From Toxonevra muliebris (lineage: Eukaryota > Arthropoda > Insecta > Diptera > Pallopteridae), in contig OY829326.1 in the NCBI GenBank assembly GCA_963691655.1, forward strand, positions 115,045,388 through 115,109,387: 64,000 nt of DNA, in the 5' to 3' direction. The number at the start of each line of letters is the position of its first letter. The stretch's first letter is position 1. The notes beneath the pieces are model-generated. The model was not told the origin of the DNA. It made no database searches and saw only the letters and a program-made list of their open reading frames with translations. The position numbers and the translations under genes were made by a program. Below, in pieces: positions 1 to 10,581 of this stretch.

Positions 1-1680
1 AGAAAATATACAATAATATTCTTAAAATATTATTTTCCTATTTTCCTTTTGTTTTGAATTTAAAAATATATACTTTCAAACTAAAAATAAACAATTTCCA
101 ACTAAATAATTCAATCATAGTTGCGTGCCAATTTTCATTTATTTGATTTTTCTTTTATTTATGTATAAACTTTTTTGTTTATTTTATTTTTGCATTTTTT
201 GTTCTTTTTTATTTTCTGCCACATTCGAATTGTTAGTTTATCTTATGTAGTTTGATTTATTTTAGATAATTATATTTCTATTTGATTTTATTGTTTATTT
301 TAATTTTTCAACTTTTTAAGTATTTCGTTTTTTTTTATTTTTTTTTTTTTTGTGTCTTTAGTTTCCTTTCTTTTTCGCTTTATTTATTTCGTTCTCTGCG
401 CTGATTCGATCTACCTTGAACTAAATAAATTAAAATTTTACCCTTAAACTTTGATTTGCTTTTGCAAAAAATTAAATTAGACTAAAATATAAGCATTTAC
501 TTAAAAATACAAGAATTTTATAGACATTACCATAATTGCTCACAAAATGTGTAGTAATAATTAAATAATTATTTATTTTCGTGGTACACAACTCATGTTT
601 TCAAAAAGCTATGCATGATTTGACAATTTTTTAGAGTTCCATTTTAATAACAATTCAATCTAGACTGTTGAAAATGCTTTGTATGTGCTGATAACTTGTA
701 GCAAATTTTTCTGTTAAGTCCAACATGCAACTTTTTTTATTTTTGTCATCATATGAGGGGAATAGCTCACAAATTCGCCAAAAATCGAGTTTACATCGTA
801 TTTTGATCCAAAGCTTCAACCTTTCCTTTTGTGTCACAGAATTTCATGCATTTTGAATTCCTTCTATCAACATTGTGAATATAAATGTGAATTAAAGTCA
901 ATTTTTTTGATGAAGTGAAGTTTGGAAATTAATGTTCTCAGAACAAATTTGAAAAAAATGATCCTGTTTTGAACTAACTCTATCAAAAATATTATTTAAA
1001 AAAATATTGGAACCCAGGTTCAAGGAATTACTCTGGTAGGGTTAATCGTCTTCTTTGACATACATACTTCCCACAAGGTTTGCTGAAATATGTAGACTTA
1101 TATTTTGCAAACCATAAGTATTTGGTCAAACCCGATTTCGTATTTAGTCTATATATAATATACATTATATATTTTTCGGTGACTTTTTCAAATTTAAAAA
1201 TGATTCAAAGAAGTTTTATCAGATTTATTTCGTGGTATTGGAAAACAAAATTAAAAGAACTGATCCCATTACTTTCAAACCCCAAATTTTTATTTTTAGT
1301 TGTTTTTTATTTCTTCTACTCCTCTTGAGACCTTAGGACTTCTTCTTCTTCTTAGTACTTCTACTAAGCAAGCATGCACCTAGTATTAGTTTCGTTAATC
1401 ATTTTGTTACCATCTGAACAGGTGATTGGCCTACGCAAATGATCCTGAGTAGATAGTACTGCCATCTTTTGACGTTGCTCAGGATTAGATTTCACCAAAC
1501 TGTTGTGCATCCAGTTTGTGTCAAGGCTGACATTTTGGGTGAATTTACAGTTGTGTGGTGAACATCGGGGATTTCACTGTTTCTTGCCATTACCCTCAAA
1601 GACGTCGCTACTGCATTTTTGTTATTTATTCAGTCGACTAGTGATACATAGAAGGGATTATTTTCATATGAGTTAGCTTT
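1..1680. other. AT-rich non-coding stretch, no gene seen
   Basis: Very T/A-rich sequence with homopolymer runs. The open frames here are short and have no recognisable domain or coding bias. A (CTT)n run lies near 1339-1353. It probably belongs to the intron or 5' region of the gene whose exon starts at 2165, because that exon begins at a splice acceptor and needs upstream exons. Confidence 0.5.
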
Positions 1681-1694
1681 TAAGAAAAGCGTAC

Positions 1695-1776
1695 GGCCAT
1701 GCCTTTGCCGGGAGTCGAACCTGGAACCCCTGAGAATATACTCTAGCACGCTACCACTAGACCACCAAGGAAGCGC
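1695..1776 (-). repeat. tRNA-like sequence (tRNA pseudogene or SINE head)
   Basis: Read on the minus strand this has an A-box-like GGTCTAGTGGTAGCG and a B-box-like GGTTCGACTCC about 40 nt later, in the order of an RNA polymerase III tRNA promoter. The 7-bp acceptor pairing has two mismatches, the T stem has one, and no clean anticodon stem can be folded. I therefore read it as a decayed tRNA copy or the head of a tRNA-derived SINE, not a working tRNA. No clear target duplication was found, so its 3' extent on the minus strand is uncertain. Confidence 0.6.
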
Positions 1777-2164
1777 ATATTTTTAGTATAATTCGTAAAA
1801 TCCACCGCTTTTGACCTAATTTCGAATAAATCGCAAAATGGATATGGTATAATTCAAAGCGTTTTTTGTTTTAGTATCGTATTTTTGTTTCTGAAGGAGA
1901 ACTGTGAACTGATTGTTTTATCTGTGTTTTGCATAATTTGCTACTAGGATCATTAAGCTTGTTATTTAATTTCAATTTGAAATCAATCACCTAAATCTAA
2001 GTTATTGTTGAATACATAACATGTACTGGTGTCCAGTTGTAAAAAAGTTAAATTATATTTTTAAGCTTTATAAGGAAATTTAAAATCGTATAAATTTAAT
2101 AACCATTATTTTTTAATCTCAAGAAACATTTTCTTAACTAATGGATTGTCTTTTTCTATTTCAG

Positions 2165-3267
2165 GTTACATGTACGTCCACTTGGGAGCCTTTTTCTGCT
2201 GACATTCTGCTTTTGGTACTATAAAACTCGTTGTAGTTGGGAATTGGTTGTACCGCCTGAATTACTAATTAAGTTTAACCACATTAAAGAGAGTTTGGGC
2301 GAGATCCATAACGATCATCCAAATATGTTCCGTGGCGGAGCGGCTTCCCTATTTTTGGGTCTGGCTTATTTGGGACTCTTTCTAAGCGATAATCTTATTG
2401 TGCTTATATTGATTATATTGGCAATATGTCTACAAGGAATATTTGATTTCAAATGGGACAGAAGATATCCTGAAGGTATTATACAAAATCGATTTTAATA
2501 CTTATTTACATATAAAAAGGGCAATCTTTATATTAATATGTTTTGTTTTATTGTTCATAGTTACAATATGTCAAAGCGCACCAAGTGATGAAAATGAACG
2601 AGAAGACCAGCTAATGCAATTTTACTTTCCCGAAGTAAACGAAACCAATCTTTTCATACTCGAACGTGCAAGTGATTCTGCCACACTCACCACATCACCA
2701 ACCGAAGATGGAGAAGGTGAGGAAGAAGATAAAAGTGATGAAATCCCATCGGAGCTTTTAATACCAGATGCTATACCTGAAATCGATGAATCTTCTACAG
2801 ATGATGACAATGATGATTTAATTCCAGTTATTAACACTACTCAATCTTCTGCTGTATATTATCGAAGCGGTCCACGCAATCAATCCTACGATATTAATTA
2901 TAAAAAATCTCACTTTAAAAGTGACTCAACCCTCTCCAGCTCATCGTCTTCGTCAGTGGACAGCATAGGGAAGGGTTTAACTATTCCCGACGATCACATC
3001 GATGCAACTTCTTCCACCAGAAGAAAAACTGCTGACGATGATACAGTTGATAGCGCGCATATACAAACTGCTGCCGATGCGGCAATCAGTGCAACATTAT
3101 TGCCAAATCTCTTGACGAGCATTTCGCCTTGGAATCTTTTTGGCAAAAATAATGGTGGGAGCGGTAGTAGTGGTAAAAAAGACCGTCTAGCAACTGCACA
3201 CGAAGAGCTTTCCGATGCCAGTGACGGTAGCGATTTCGAAATTATAAATCAAGAAGAGTATAAATAA
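2165..3267 (+). CDS. RETREG: RETREG/FAM134-type reticulophagy receptor, last two exons (5' end missing)
   Basis: Exons are 2165-2475 and 2561-3267. The 85-bp intron (GT 2476 to AG 2560) splits a Val codon and the reading frame stays open across the join. The first exon encodes the end of one hydrophobic hairpin (LFLLTFCFWYY), a linker (VVPPELLIKFNHIKESLG) that aligns by eye with the family's linker, and a second long hydrophobic hairpin, as in the reticulon-homology domain that bends ER membrane. The second exon encodes a long acidic, Ser-rich disordered tail ending in SDFEIINQEEYK. In this family a DFELL-type motif at that place binds ATG8/LC3 and makes the protein an ER-phagy receptor. The first hairpin and the start codon are not in the visible exons. 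A tail-to-tail methyltransferase gene follows. AATAAA signals lie at 3433 and about 3465. I cannot tell which RETREG paralogue it represents. Confidence 0.8.
2476..2560 (+). other. Intron of the RETREG-like gene
   Basis: A GTATT donor follows GAAG and a TTCATAG acceptor precedes TTACAATATG. Without splicing, the upstream frame ends at a stop at 2496-2498. Splicing creates GTT (Val) and joins the hairpin exon to the acidic-tail exon. Confidence 0.8.
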
Positions 3268-4202
3268 ATTATCGTATAAACAAAATATCAGTCTGCTTTT
3301 GGGGGATGAAGGTTGTAAAAAAAGAAATAATTTTTATGTTCGTTTGAACAATGCGTAAAAGAAGCTACATTTAAGCGGATTTTAGTGGGGTTCTTCGACA
3401 AAAAAAAAAAAAAAGCGAGAGCTATTATACTTAATAAACTGATCTCAAATTGAAGATAACATTTAAATAAAAAATGATTGGTATTTAAATTTATTTTAAT
3501 CTGAATTTCCTTGAACTATTTTTTCACTAAACCACACCATTATAAAGATGTTGCTTATAATTCGTAATTTACATATTTACACTAAATTTCTTAGGTAACA
3601 ATTTAAAATTTTTGATAAATGGAATGCCAATAAATTACAATGATAAAATCATACTGGCATTTTCTGAGAACTACTTGCAGTCAAATTAATTTACCACACT
3701 ATCATCTGCTCAAATTAGCTTCTATCAAATGTATGTACTCGTTTTTTTATTTTGAATTCAATTTTTTTATTTTTTTTTAGAAATTTTATGATTTCCTTTA
3801 AACAATTATTGAAGATGCTATGTATTTTGTTTTTGTATATTTTCCTTTGTTACATTTTTAAGTTTACGCAATAGAACTTCTTCTCCCTCAATTACTTAAG
3901 TTGCAACCAAATTAGCTTATAAAATTATATACTTAAAATTAAAGAGAATTTTATTTATTAGGTACTTTATAATTTTGTTTTTAGTATAAATGTGATTTTA
4001 TAAGCAAATTGAAAAAGGAAAATTAAACTTGTATAATTTTCACAGAATAAAGTGGTATATGTGCTGTATATTTAAGTATAAATATGATAATTTATTCAAA
4101 ATTTAAACCTTTTATTTGCATGAAGAAAACAAAAACACATGTAATTATTGTAAAATTTAAGCTAAATAAAATCAAAATAAACTATAAAGTATAATGATGA
4201 CT
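3268..4202. other. Convergent 3' intergenic region
   Basis: A/T-rich spacer between two genes transcribed towards each other. It holds poly(A) signals for the plus-strand gene at 3433-3438 and about 3465, and A-runs near 3401. No coding potential or repeat was recognised. Confidence 0.5.
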
Positions 4203-4208
4203 TTTATT
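4203..4208 (-). terminator. AATAAA poly(A) signal directly after the methyltransferase stop
   Basis: On the minus strand AATAAA begins one base after the TAG stop (4212-4210). The 3' UTR could therefore be only tens of bases long if this signal is used. Confidence 0.5.
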
Positions 4209-4209
4209 G

Positions 4210-5240
4210 CTAACTTAAAGTGTTTGAATGAATTTTTTCTGTTATTCCACTTTCTTTTGCATTCAATTCAACTATGTTTTGTTTTGGTTTCGCGCCCTTT
4301 CGCATGGGAATCGTTTCTAAAATCGCATCCGTCCATGATTTTCCCTCAGAAACGCGCAGAATTATTTCGAAAACTGCAAACAATTTAAGTTATAGCCAAA
4401 TTTGATCACTAAATCTTTGTTTTCATAAACCTTACCATGGTAAGTGCTAAGCACTGACCGTGTTTTCATATCAACGTGCTCACTCAGTGGCAGCCTTGCC
4501 GTTACCAACCCCATACTCGTAGCTCGCTCGTGGCATAAACCCTTCTGATGATTATGATCAACTAGTCCACCAATTATATAAATACGTGCCGGGTCCAAGC
4601 GCTCCAGCACCTTATCCGATTCACAAGTTAAATATACTAATTGCTCTTTGGGAAATGCTTCAGTATGCGTTTGATCAAAATGATACGAAACATTCCAGTT
4701 TTCCCAACCATCATTTTTTTTGAATGAGGTATGTATGTGTCCATCGCTTTTGATGCCAGTGAAGTGTAGCTGCCCTGGACGTTGTGAACGTCGATTAATT
4801 GTGTAAATACGCAAGCATTGCTTAACACACTTAGCTATATCACGTTCCTGCATTAAATCATCATAGTCCAGATCAATGGCAACTTGTAACGCTTCAGCAT
4901 CATCTTTTGCTGATGCCTGTCGTTTTTTTAATTCTTTTCTGGATGGCCCCACACGCGACGGCAGTCCTTTTGACAATGCCTCCTGTCGTTTTTGCTTTTG
5001 ACGTTCACGTTCTTTTAAGCGTCGTTCTTTCTTGTTTCGTTCAAATTGTGCAATTTTGATCTGCTTCTTTATTTGGTTTTTACTCATCGGATTTGGCGGA
5101 GTTTCACCTGGACCCGGTACGGGTTTATTTTTTTTGTCAGCTTCATTTTGCGATTCAGCATTTGTTATTTTAAATTTTTTCGTATCCGGTTCGTCAGTAA
5201 CATTTTCAATTTCCATTTGACTTAAAATTCCATCTGCCAT
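4210..5240 (-). CDS. TRMT10A: tRNA (guanine(9)-N1)-methyltransferase, TRMT10A type
   Basis: Transfers methyl from S-adenosylmethionine to N1 of G9 in tRNAs. Exon 1 is 5240-4436 and exon 2 is 4373-4210, joined across a 62-bp intron into 322 residues. The last ten or so codons of the unspliced frame are intron. The spliced frame reads STYH-VFEIIL and then TIPMRKGAK, the expected family C-terminus. Residues about 55-120 are a highly charged Lys/Arg/Glu helix typical of the N-terminal tRNA-binding arm. From about 125 on comes the SPOUT fold, with RPGQLHFTG, then IYIIGGLVDHNHQKG containing the conserved Asp of the family active site, then ARLPLSEHVDMKTRSVL near the trefoil knot. The start at 5240 gives MADGILSQMEIE; no upstream in-frame Met is evident. 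It resembles Drosophila CG14618. Its promoter faces a short plus-strand ORF. Confidence 0.93.
4374..4435 (-). other. Intron of the TRMT10A gene
   Basis: Donor GTAAGG after CATG and acceptor TTTGCAG before TTTTCGAAAT, 62 bp. Splicing makes a Val codon (G at 4436 plus TT at 4373-4372) and restores the His-Val-Phe-Glu-Ile segment conserved in the family. Confidence 0.88.
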
Positions 5241-5310
5241 TCAATTTGCATCGATTAATTCTTTATTTTGTTATGAACGAAAACAAATTGCAACTTTTCA
5301 ATTCAAACTC

Positions 5311-5596
5311 CACGTGAATTAACAATTTATAAACCAAAACAGCTGATCAAAGTATATGTCAAAAACAAAATTATTGCAGCCCCATGTGGAACTAAGTAAA
5401 CCAATGCCAGGGCTGCAATTGTTTGTGGTTCACGGACAACTCCAATGTAGTGAGAACCTTTTCTTTCGACGGAATTTTTTAAATGAACTTGCACTTGCAC
5501 GTGTGGCATCCACTCTACTTGCAGCTACTTTTCGCGATTTTCGAAATTTTTCGGACTTCATATATATTCTCAATTGCAGCAGTTTACTTGCACGTG
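5311..5596. promoter_or_regulatory. Divergent promoter region with three CACGTG E-boxes
   Basis: CACGTG occurs at 5311-5316, 5498-5503 and 5591-5596. The last two lie in a repeated ACTTGCACGTGTGG. A 10-bp inverted repeat (ATTGCAGCCC at 5373, GGGCTGCAAT at 5410) lies between the first two. The region is upstream of the methyltransferase start at 5240. CACGTG is the classic site for bHLH-ZIP factors such as Max/Myc and USF; use here is inferred. Confidence 0.35.
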
Positions 5597-5661
5597 TGGA
5601 AGTTGATTACATGCAATTGGTAAGTGCGACGGCTGATTGCCAAAGGAAGAAGAGTAAAATT

Positions 5662-5713
5662 ATGGATAATATTAATAAGCTTCTACTAAAACCACATATG
5701 TTTGGGGATAAAG
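5662..5713 (+). CDS. Possible start exon of an unidentified short gene
   Basis: ATG at 5662 opens MDNINKLLLKPHMFGDK. The frame then runs into a terminal-inverted-repeat element starting at 5714. If 5714-6115 is ignored, the frame continues for 16 more codons (ending KAFEALSRLCHHR) to a TAA near 6166. The junction AAAG|GTATGC also looks like a splice donor. A GTAAGTGCG donor-like site lies just upstream after GCAATTG (near 5619), so 5' exons are possible too. I do not recognise the product. It may be a remnant or chance. Confidence 0.25.
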
Positions 5714-6115
5714 GTATGCGCGCACTGATCTTCGAATTCTCAAACATCGAAAACGCACGTTACCTTACTGTTTTACTTTTTGCTTATTTTTTCTGTGCAA
5801 AAAAACTAAAAACGATTTACTTTTTACAATAAAATAAAATGCGATGTTTTCGCAAGTTTTCTATTAACTTTTTCTTATCGAAAATTTTTCAATAATTTTT
5901 GTGTTGAAAAACTTTCCTATCAAAAGTAATAAAAGAAAAAGTTGAAGAAGAATAAAAAATTGCAGTATAAACGCTGTGAGCTGCGTCTTCAGCTCGATAA
6001 AACAAAAAAATAGTTATGTTCGAAAAACGCTCTGCGACATTGACGCATATAAAATAACGTGTTGCGTTTTCCCAACTTCTGTTGCTGCTACAAAGTCGCG
6101 TCTGTGCGTGCATAC
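5714..6115. mobile_element. MITE, copy 1 of a dispersed family
   Basis: The ends are GTATGCGCGCAC and GTGCGTGCATAC, inverted with one mismatch. The interior shares long stretches with the reverse complement of 27477-27944, including AAAACGCAACAC, CGCAGAGCGTTTTTCGAA and a TTTTATTTTATT-rich core. It has no transposase. No unambiguous target duplication is visible. It sits exactly where the short ORF beginning at 5662 is interrupted. Confidence 0.7.
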
Positions 6116-6973
6116 TTAATGGTATAAAAGCTTTTGAAGCTCTAAGCAGACTTTGCCACCACCGTTAATAAATGAGCACTGCGATCTATTGAAAATATCA
6201 TAAAGGCTAAATTACAATAGTGCACCATGGCAGTAAAGCAATGTCAGCTCTGGTTAGTTCCATTCCTAAAGTTATAGGCAGTGGACAGCTGATTTTGTTT
6301 TACTTGTTAGAATAGAGCTCAAGCACATCGATTAGAGTATGTTCTGACGACTCCGATAAAGTTTTCAAACGTATTGCGCACGAACTGTCAGATAACACAA
6401 TTTAAAAACTCAGACAGAGTAAATACATTTTATTTGTAAGAACTATGGCTAAACATTAAGATTATATTACCAGCATAATTGCAAAAATAAAAAGAGTTTA
6501 TTAAAGTTAAAGAAAATATGAAAGCAAAGTAGGTAGCTGCTTCGTTACGAATTTGATAGAAGAAATTAATTTTCAACCCTGCATGCAAAATAAAATATGA
6601 GGTCGATTTTTTTTGTTTTGTTTTTTGTAGCGTTGCTATAACCTCATTATTGAGCCAATATACATTCCAATTTATACTCACCGCTGTTGTCCAAAACTCA
6701 AAGTTTTAGCTTTGACTACTCAGAACTAAAAAAAATACCATAACGTTTTTTGACAATTCAGGTACTTCTCAGAGCTAAAGAGCCTATAGAAAATGTCTAA
6801 ACAATTAAGTTTCAAATAATATAAATGTGGCAACTTCGTATTCAAATCGTTTCGATGGTAAAACAGCGCTTGGTAAATGAAAAATTGTGAACAGTTTCGA
6901 ATTGTATGAAAAGAAAACATAATTGACTTCCAAAATAAATATCATAAAGAAGTTTTGACTACATTGTCTAAAA
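6116..6973. other. Upstream region of the ZAD zinc-finger gene
   Basis: AT-rich sequence with no supported exon except a possible continuation of the 5662 ORF (6116-6166). It should contain the promoter and 5' UTR of the gene starting at 6974, but I see no clear TATA/Inr combination. The small minus-strand open frames look like chance. Confidence 0.4.
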
Positions 6974-8512
6974 ATGGCCGATGGAGACGCAAGGAATGTG
7001 GTCATCTGCCGTACGTGCATCGCAGAATGCGACAATTACAAATCGTTATACAAACACGGTATCATCTTGGGAGAAGTTCAGACACTCGGCGCAATGTTAA
7101 CTTTCTGCACGGATATGGAGTTTTCGCATGGAGAAGCCCATCTGCCTAGTAATATTTGTATCCAATGTGTGCACACTCTAGCAAAATCGTATGCATTTAA
7201 GAAAATGGTGTTGGAAGCTGATGAGATGCTACGAAAACAACATGCTGAATTGGTCGGCGAGCTTGTGGAAGAGAGCGCCGTTGATGAGACAGAAGAAGTA
7301 GTGGTACAACAGCATTATGAAATCGAATCAGAAGAGCTACAAGAATTGGCAACAGCAGCTCAAATGAAACGTGCCATGGACACTATGGAATACATGACTT
7401 TGACAGTTTTGCAAGAATCTGCGGACGAAGAAGAGCAAATTTTCGAAGAACACCACCACCAAGTTCATGATGAAGAAGAAGTGGATGAGGATACAGTGGT
7501 GGTTCATCAAGTATCAGAGACAACAGAGGTGTATAGTACAGAAAACGAGGGGGAAGAAGAATTTCAAGAGGAACAGACACAGGAAGAAACTGAATTTTAT
7601 GAAATGTCCTCAACACCTGAAGAAGAACAAATCCACTCGGAAGTAGATGTAACAGAGCATATAGGAAGAGAATCAAGAAAACGAACATATTCAGAAGAGA
7701 TTGATGCCAAAATAATGATGCCAGTAAAAACACGTCGAAAAAATACAGAACCGAAACCTTCAAATCCGGAATTGCAATGCAAGGTTGGCAGGCAAGCAGC
7801 CGAGAATGAATTGAATATTGATTCAGTTTTGTTCCATTAATTACTATTGTTTTTTCTTCTGTTTATCCAGGTTTGCGGTAAGCAACTGAGTAATCCAAAC
7901 TCTTTCAAGTACCACATGCAGCTACATTCTGACAAAACACCATTTTTGTGTAGCCTCTGTGGTGAGGGCTTCAAGACTCGCAATGCCTATGAAGGACATC
8001 TGGTCATACATAATCCAAATAATCCTAATACCTGCGATTTGTGTGGCAAATCGTATCGTCAATCCTCGTCTCTACGCACTCACATGCTTGTTCATACCGG
8101 TGAAAAACCCTTTGTATGTGACATTTGCGGCAAATCGATGACACAAAAGTCTGGCTATAAGAAACACATGCTCGTTCACACTGGAGAAAAACCACATACA
8201 TGTGATGTTTGTGGACGTGATTTTCGTTACTCGAGCAATTTAATTGCTCACAAACGTTGCCATTCTGGTGAGAAACCGTATGAGTGTCCGCACTGTGAAA
8301 AGTGTTTCCCCACATCGGAGCAAATGAAACGTCACGCCGTCGCACACACGGGTGAACGTCCATTTTCCTGCGATATGTGCGACAAGACATTTAAACGGCG
8401 TTCATCAATGTTAGCACATCGTCATTTGCATGAAACGTCGCTGCACGAGTCAAAGCCGGTGATAATGGTCGATCAGAAAGTAAGCAAATCGAATGTGGTA
8501 GAATTGTATTGA
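6974..8512 (+). CDS. ZAD-domain C2H2 zinc-finger protein, seven fingers
   Basis: A nuclear DNA-binding protein of about 483 residues. Exon 1 (6974-7783) and exon 2 (7871-8512) are joined by an 87-bp intron in phase 0. The join completes finger 1: LQCK + VCGKQLSN. The N-terminus is a zinc-finger-associated domain with Cys12, Cys15, Cys62 and Cys65, the insect dimerisation module. Residues about 95-235 are an acidic Glu-rich linker. A basic stretch KTRRK precedes the fingers. Seven C2H2 fingers follow from residue 269 to about 460, most with TGEKP-type linkers (HTGEKPFVC, HSGEKPYEC, HTGERPFSC), so they probably bind a long DNA site. The Met at 6974 leads straight into the ZAD. AATAAA lies at 8527. 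ZAD genes evolve fast in flies; I cannot assign an orthologue or target. Confidence 0.92.
7784..7870 (+). other. Intron of the ZAD zinc-finger gene
   Basis: Donor GTTGGC follows TGCAAG and acceptor TTATCCAG precedes GTTTGCGG, 87 bp. The unspliced frame stops at 7840. Splicing puts the Cys-x2-Cys pair of the first finger together, which strongly supports the junction. Confidence 0.88.
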
Positions 8513-8526
8513 GGAGAAGCAGGAGG

Positions 8527-8532
8527 AATAAA
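8527..8532 (+). terminator. AATAAA poly(A) signal of the ZAD gene
   Basis: The nearest poly(A) signal to the stop at 8510-8512. Another AATAAA-type run lies near 8986, so a longer 3' UTR is possible. Confidence 0.4.
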
Positions 8533-10581
8533 GCGTAGCTGAGTAATAGTATATAGACGCAAAAAATTTAATTTAACCTTTTTTTTATATACCTTATTAT
8601 TTATTACACATACAAATCAATGGACTTTTAGCAAAACGAACTTTCTCTGTAAAAGAAATATCCTTTTCCAATTATGTTTCCAAAACTAAATTCGATTTGG
8701 AATCGACAGGAACAAAAATGTCGAAGCAAACAAAATGAGATAGGTTGTTTTGTTAAAAACCAGAGATTTTTATATATGTATACTTTTTATAATATAGTGC
8801 AATGCAGTTTTTCTGTCATGAGAGCGAAAGGTTATTAGGTAGATTATACTCCTAGAATTAATACCATATCATTTCCAATCCATATGAAAAACTCGTTGCC
8901 TGAAAATAGTTAAAATTTATCGCTTTGTCAAATATCCTGTTTACTTCTTTTATTTAATCTTTGAGAAATTTAAATTTTGTACACAAAAAATAAAACCTTT
9001 GTATGGAATTTTTTACATACTTGTGTCCATTATTTCCCTTTACATTTATTAAGTAACTTTTGAAGTGTATCATGTTAAAACTATATTTTAAAATATACAA
9101 TAAAAAACATTGTAAGATAAATGCTACATATTTAGTTATTCACCGCTTTTATAAAATCCGTTGCAACTTACATTTATTCTGATTTGATTTTAAAAACTAG
9201 AATAGCAGTGATTATACTACTCTACAAATTTACAAAAACTTTCACCACTTGGAATTTTTTGTAGTAAAATACATGGAAAATCGTTTTTATCCGATTTTCA
9301 TTTGATATCGCAAAAGTGGATTGTTTTAAGGCTTTGTCATGTTCTGAGGCCTTAGTTTACATTAAAAAATAAACATTTTTTCTCATATTTCTACGTCCGA
9401 TTTCTACTCCAAATGCCAGTTTTTGAGATTTTATAAATAAATTTACTATTTTGGCAAAATTTTTACTTGGCAGTGTTAGACAAAATTTTTCCATATACTC
9501 TTTCCTATTATAGATTCTCAAACTAAGACATCGAGAATTGTACGGTTATATCCCAAAAAGTTAGAAAACGCCAAATTATTAGCACCAAAAACCGATCAGC
9601 TTCCACGGGGTGTACCAAACGCCCAACTAAGACTGTTGGCAAAATCCTATATAGGGTTTTTATTGTTAGGTCATGTCCTTTTCAGCTATCACAGTCGTTA
9701 CGCTGGATCCGAAATTGTGTGGCACGGTGTAATATGAAACGGCTATACAACATTGCAATAAAAATTTTAGGAAAATTGCAGGTCTCATGACGTTTCTATT
9801 CGATTTTTTAAAAAATTCTCTATTAAGTATAGGAATATTTTTCTGCATAAATTCAATTCCGAAACGGTGTTCTCCATAAAAATACGCTTCAAAAAAGGCA
9901 TAAATCCGATATTTCTTCTATAGATTCTCTGGAAAATGGAATTTTTAGTTCTTTGTGCTGTTGGAAAATAATAGAACTTTGAATAATTTTATAATTATTT
10001 TTAATTTGTTTTATTTTTATATGACATTTTAGCAATTTTCCAGATGTAATTTAAGTATGTTCTCATAATTTGATTTTAAGATATTATTTTTAATGTTACA
10101 TTAAATTATATAAACAGATAAAATTTACATACATATATTTATATGAATTACTTATGCATAGTAGGATATATTTAAATGATAAAAATTAAATGAAACAACA
10201 CACAGCTCTTCACTTAAGAGAAGCAGCTTAAAAAATTTACAGAAAAAAAATATAAATGAATACAATTTTTATCACAAAATAATTATATTTTTAATGTATT
10301 ATTATTTAATTAATTAATGATTTTTAGTCATCATCAACAAAATTAGTTGACATCGTTATATATCATGAGGATATTATTAAAATAAAATTTATATAATTAG
10401 GTTTGCTACAGCTATATTACATGTGTAATAATAAAAATCAATCAAACAAAAAGTATAGGACATGGTAACAGTACAACTTTAGTAGAAGATTGAGTGGAGT
10501 AACAAACTAGGTATAAAATAATTTTTAGAAAAGTTTCTTACAAAATTTTCATAATTTGAAATAAAAATGATTGAATATGCT
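8533..10581. other. Convergent intergenic region without recognised genes
   Basis: AT-rich sequence between the ends of the ZAD gene and the CCPG1-like gene. Open frames are short and lack domains. No terminal inverted repeat or transposase remnant was recognised. It should contain both 3' UTRs. Confidence 0.45.

Noticed and set aside
1339..1365. CTT repeat as a possible CRISPR or regulatory array
   Set aside because: It is a plain short microsatellite. CRISPR arrays do not apply in a eukaryotic nuclear sequence and none was seen.
1695..1776. Functional tRNA gene on the minus strand
   Set aside because: Acceptor and T-stem mismatches and no convincing anticodon stem. Kept only as a tRNA-like repeat.
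2622..2837. Minus-strand frame opposite the RETREG-like tail
   Set aside because: Antisense shadow of the Ser/Asp-rich coding sequence.
7383..7763. 126-codon minus-strand frame inside the ZAD gene
   Set aside because: Complement of the Glu-rich linker. The plus-strand frame has the domains and splice sites.
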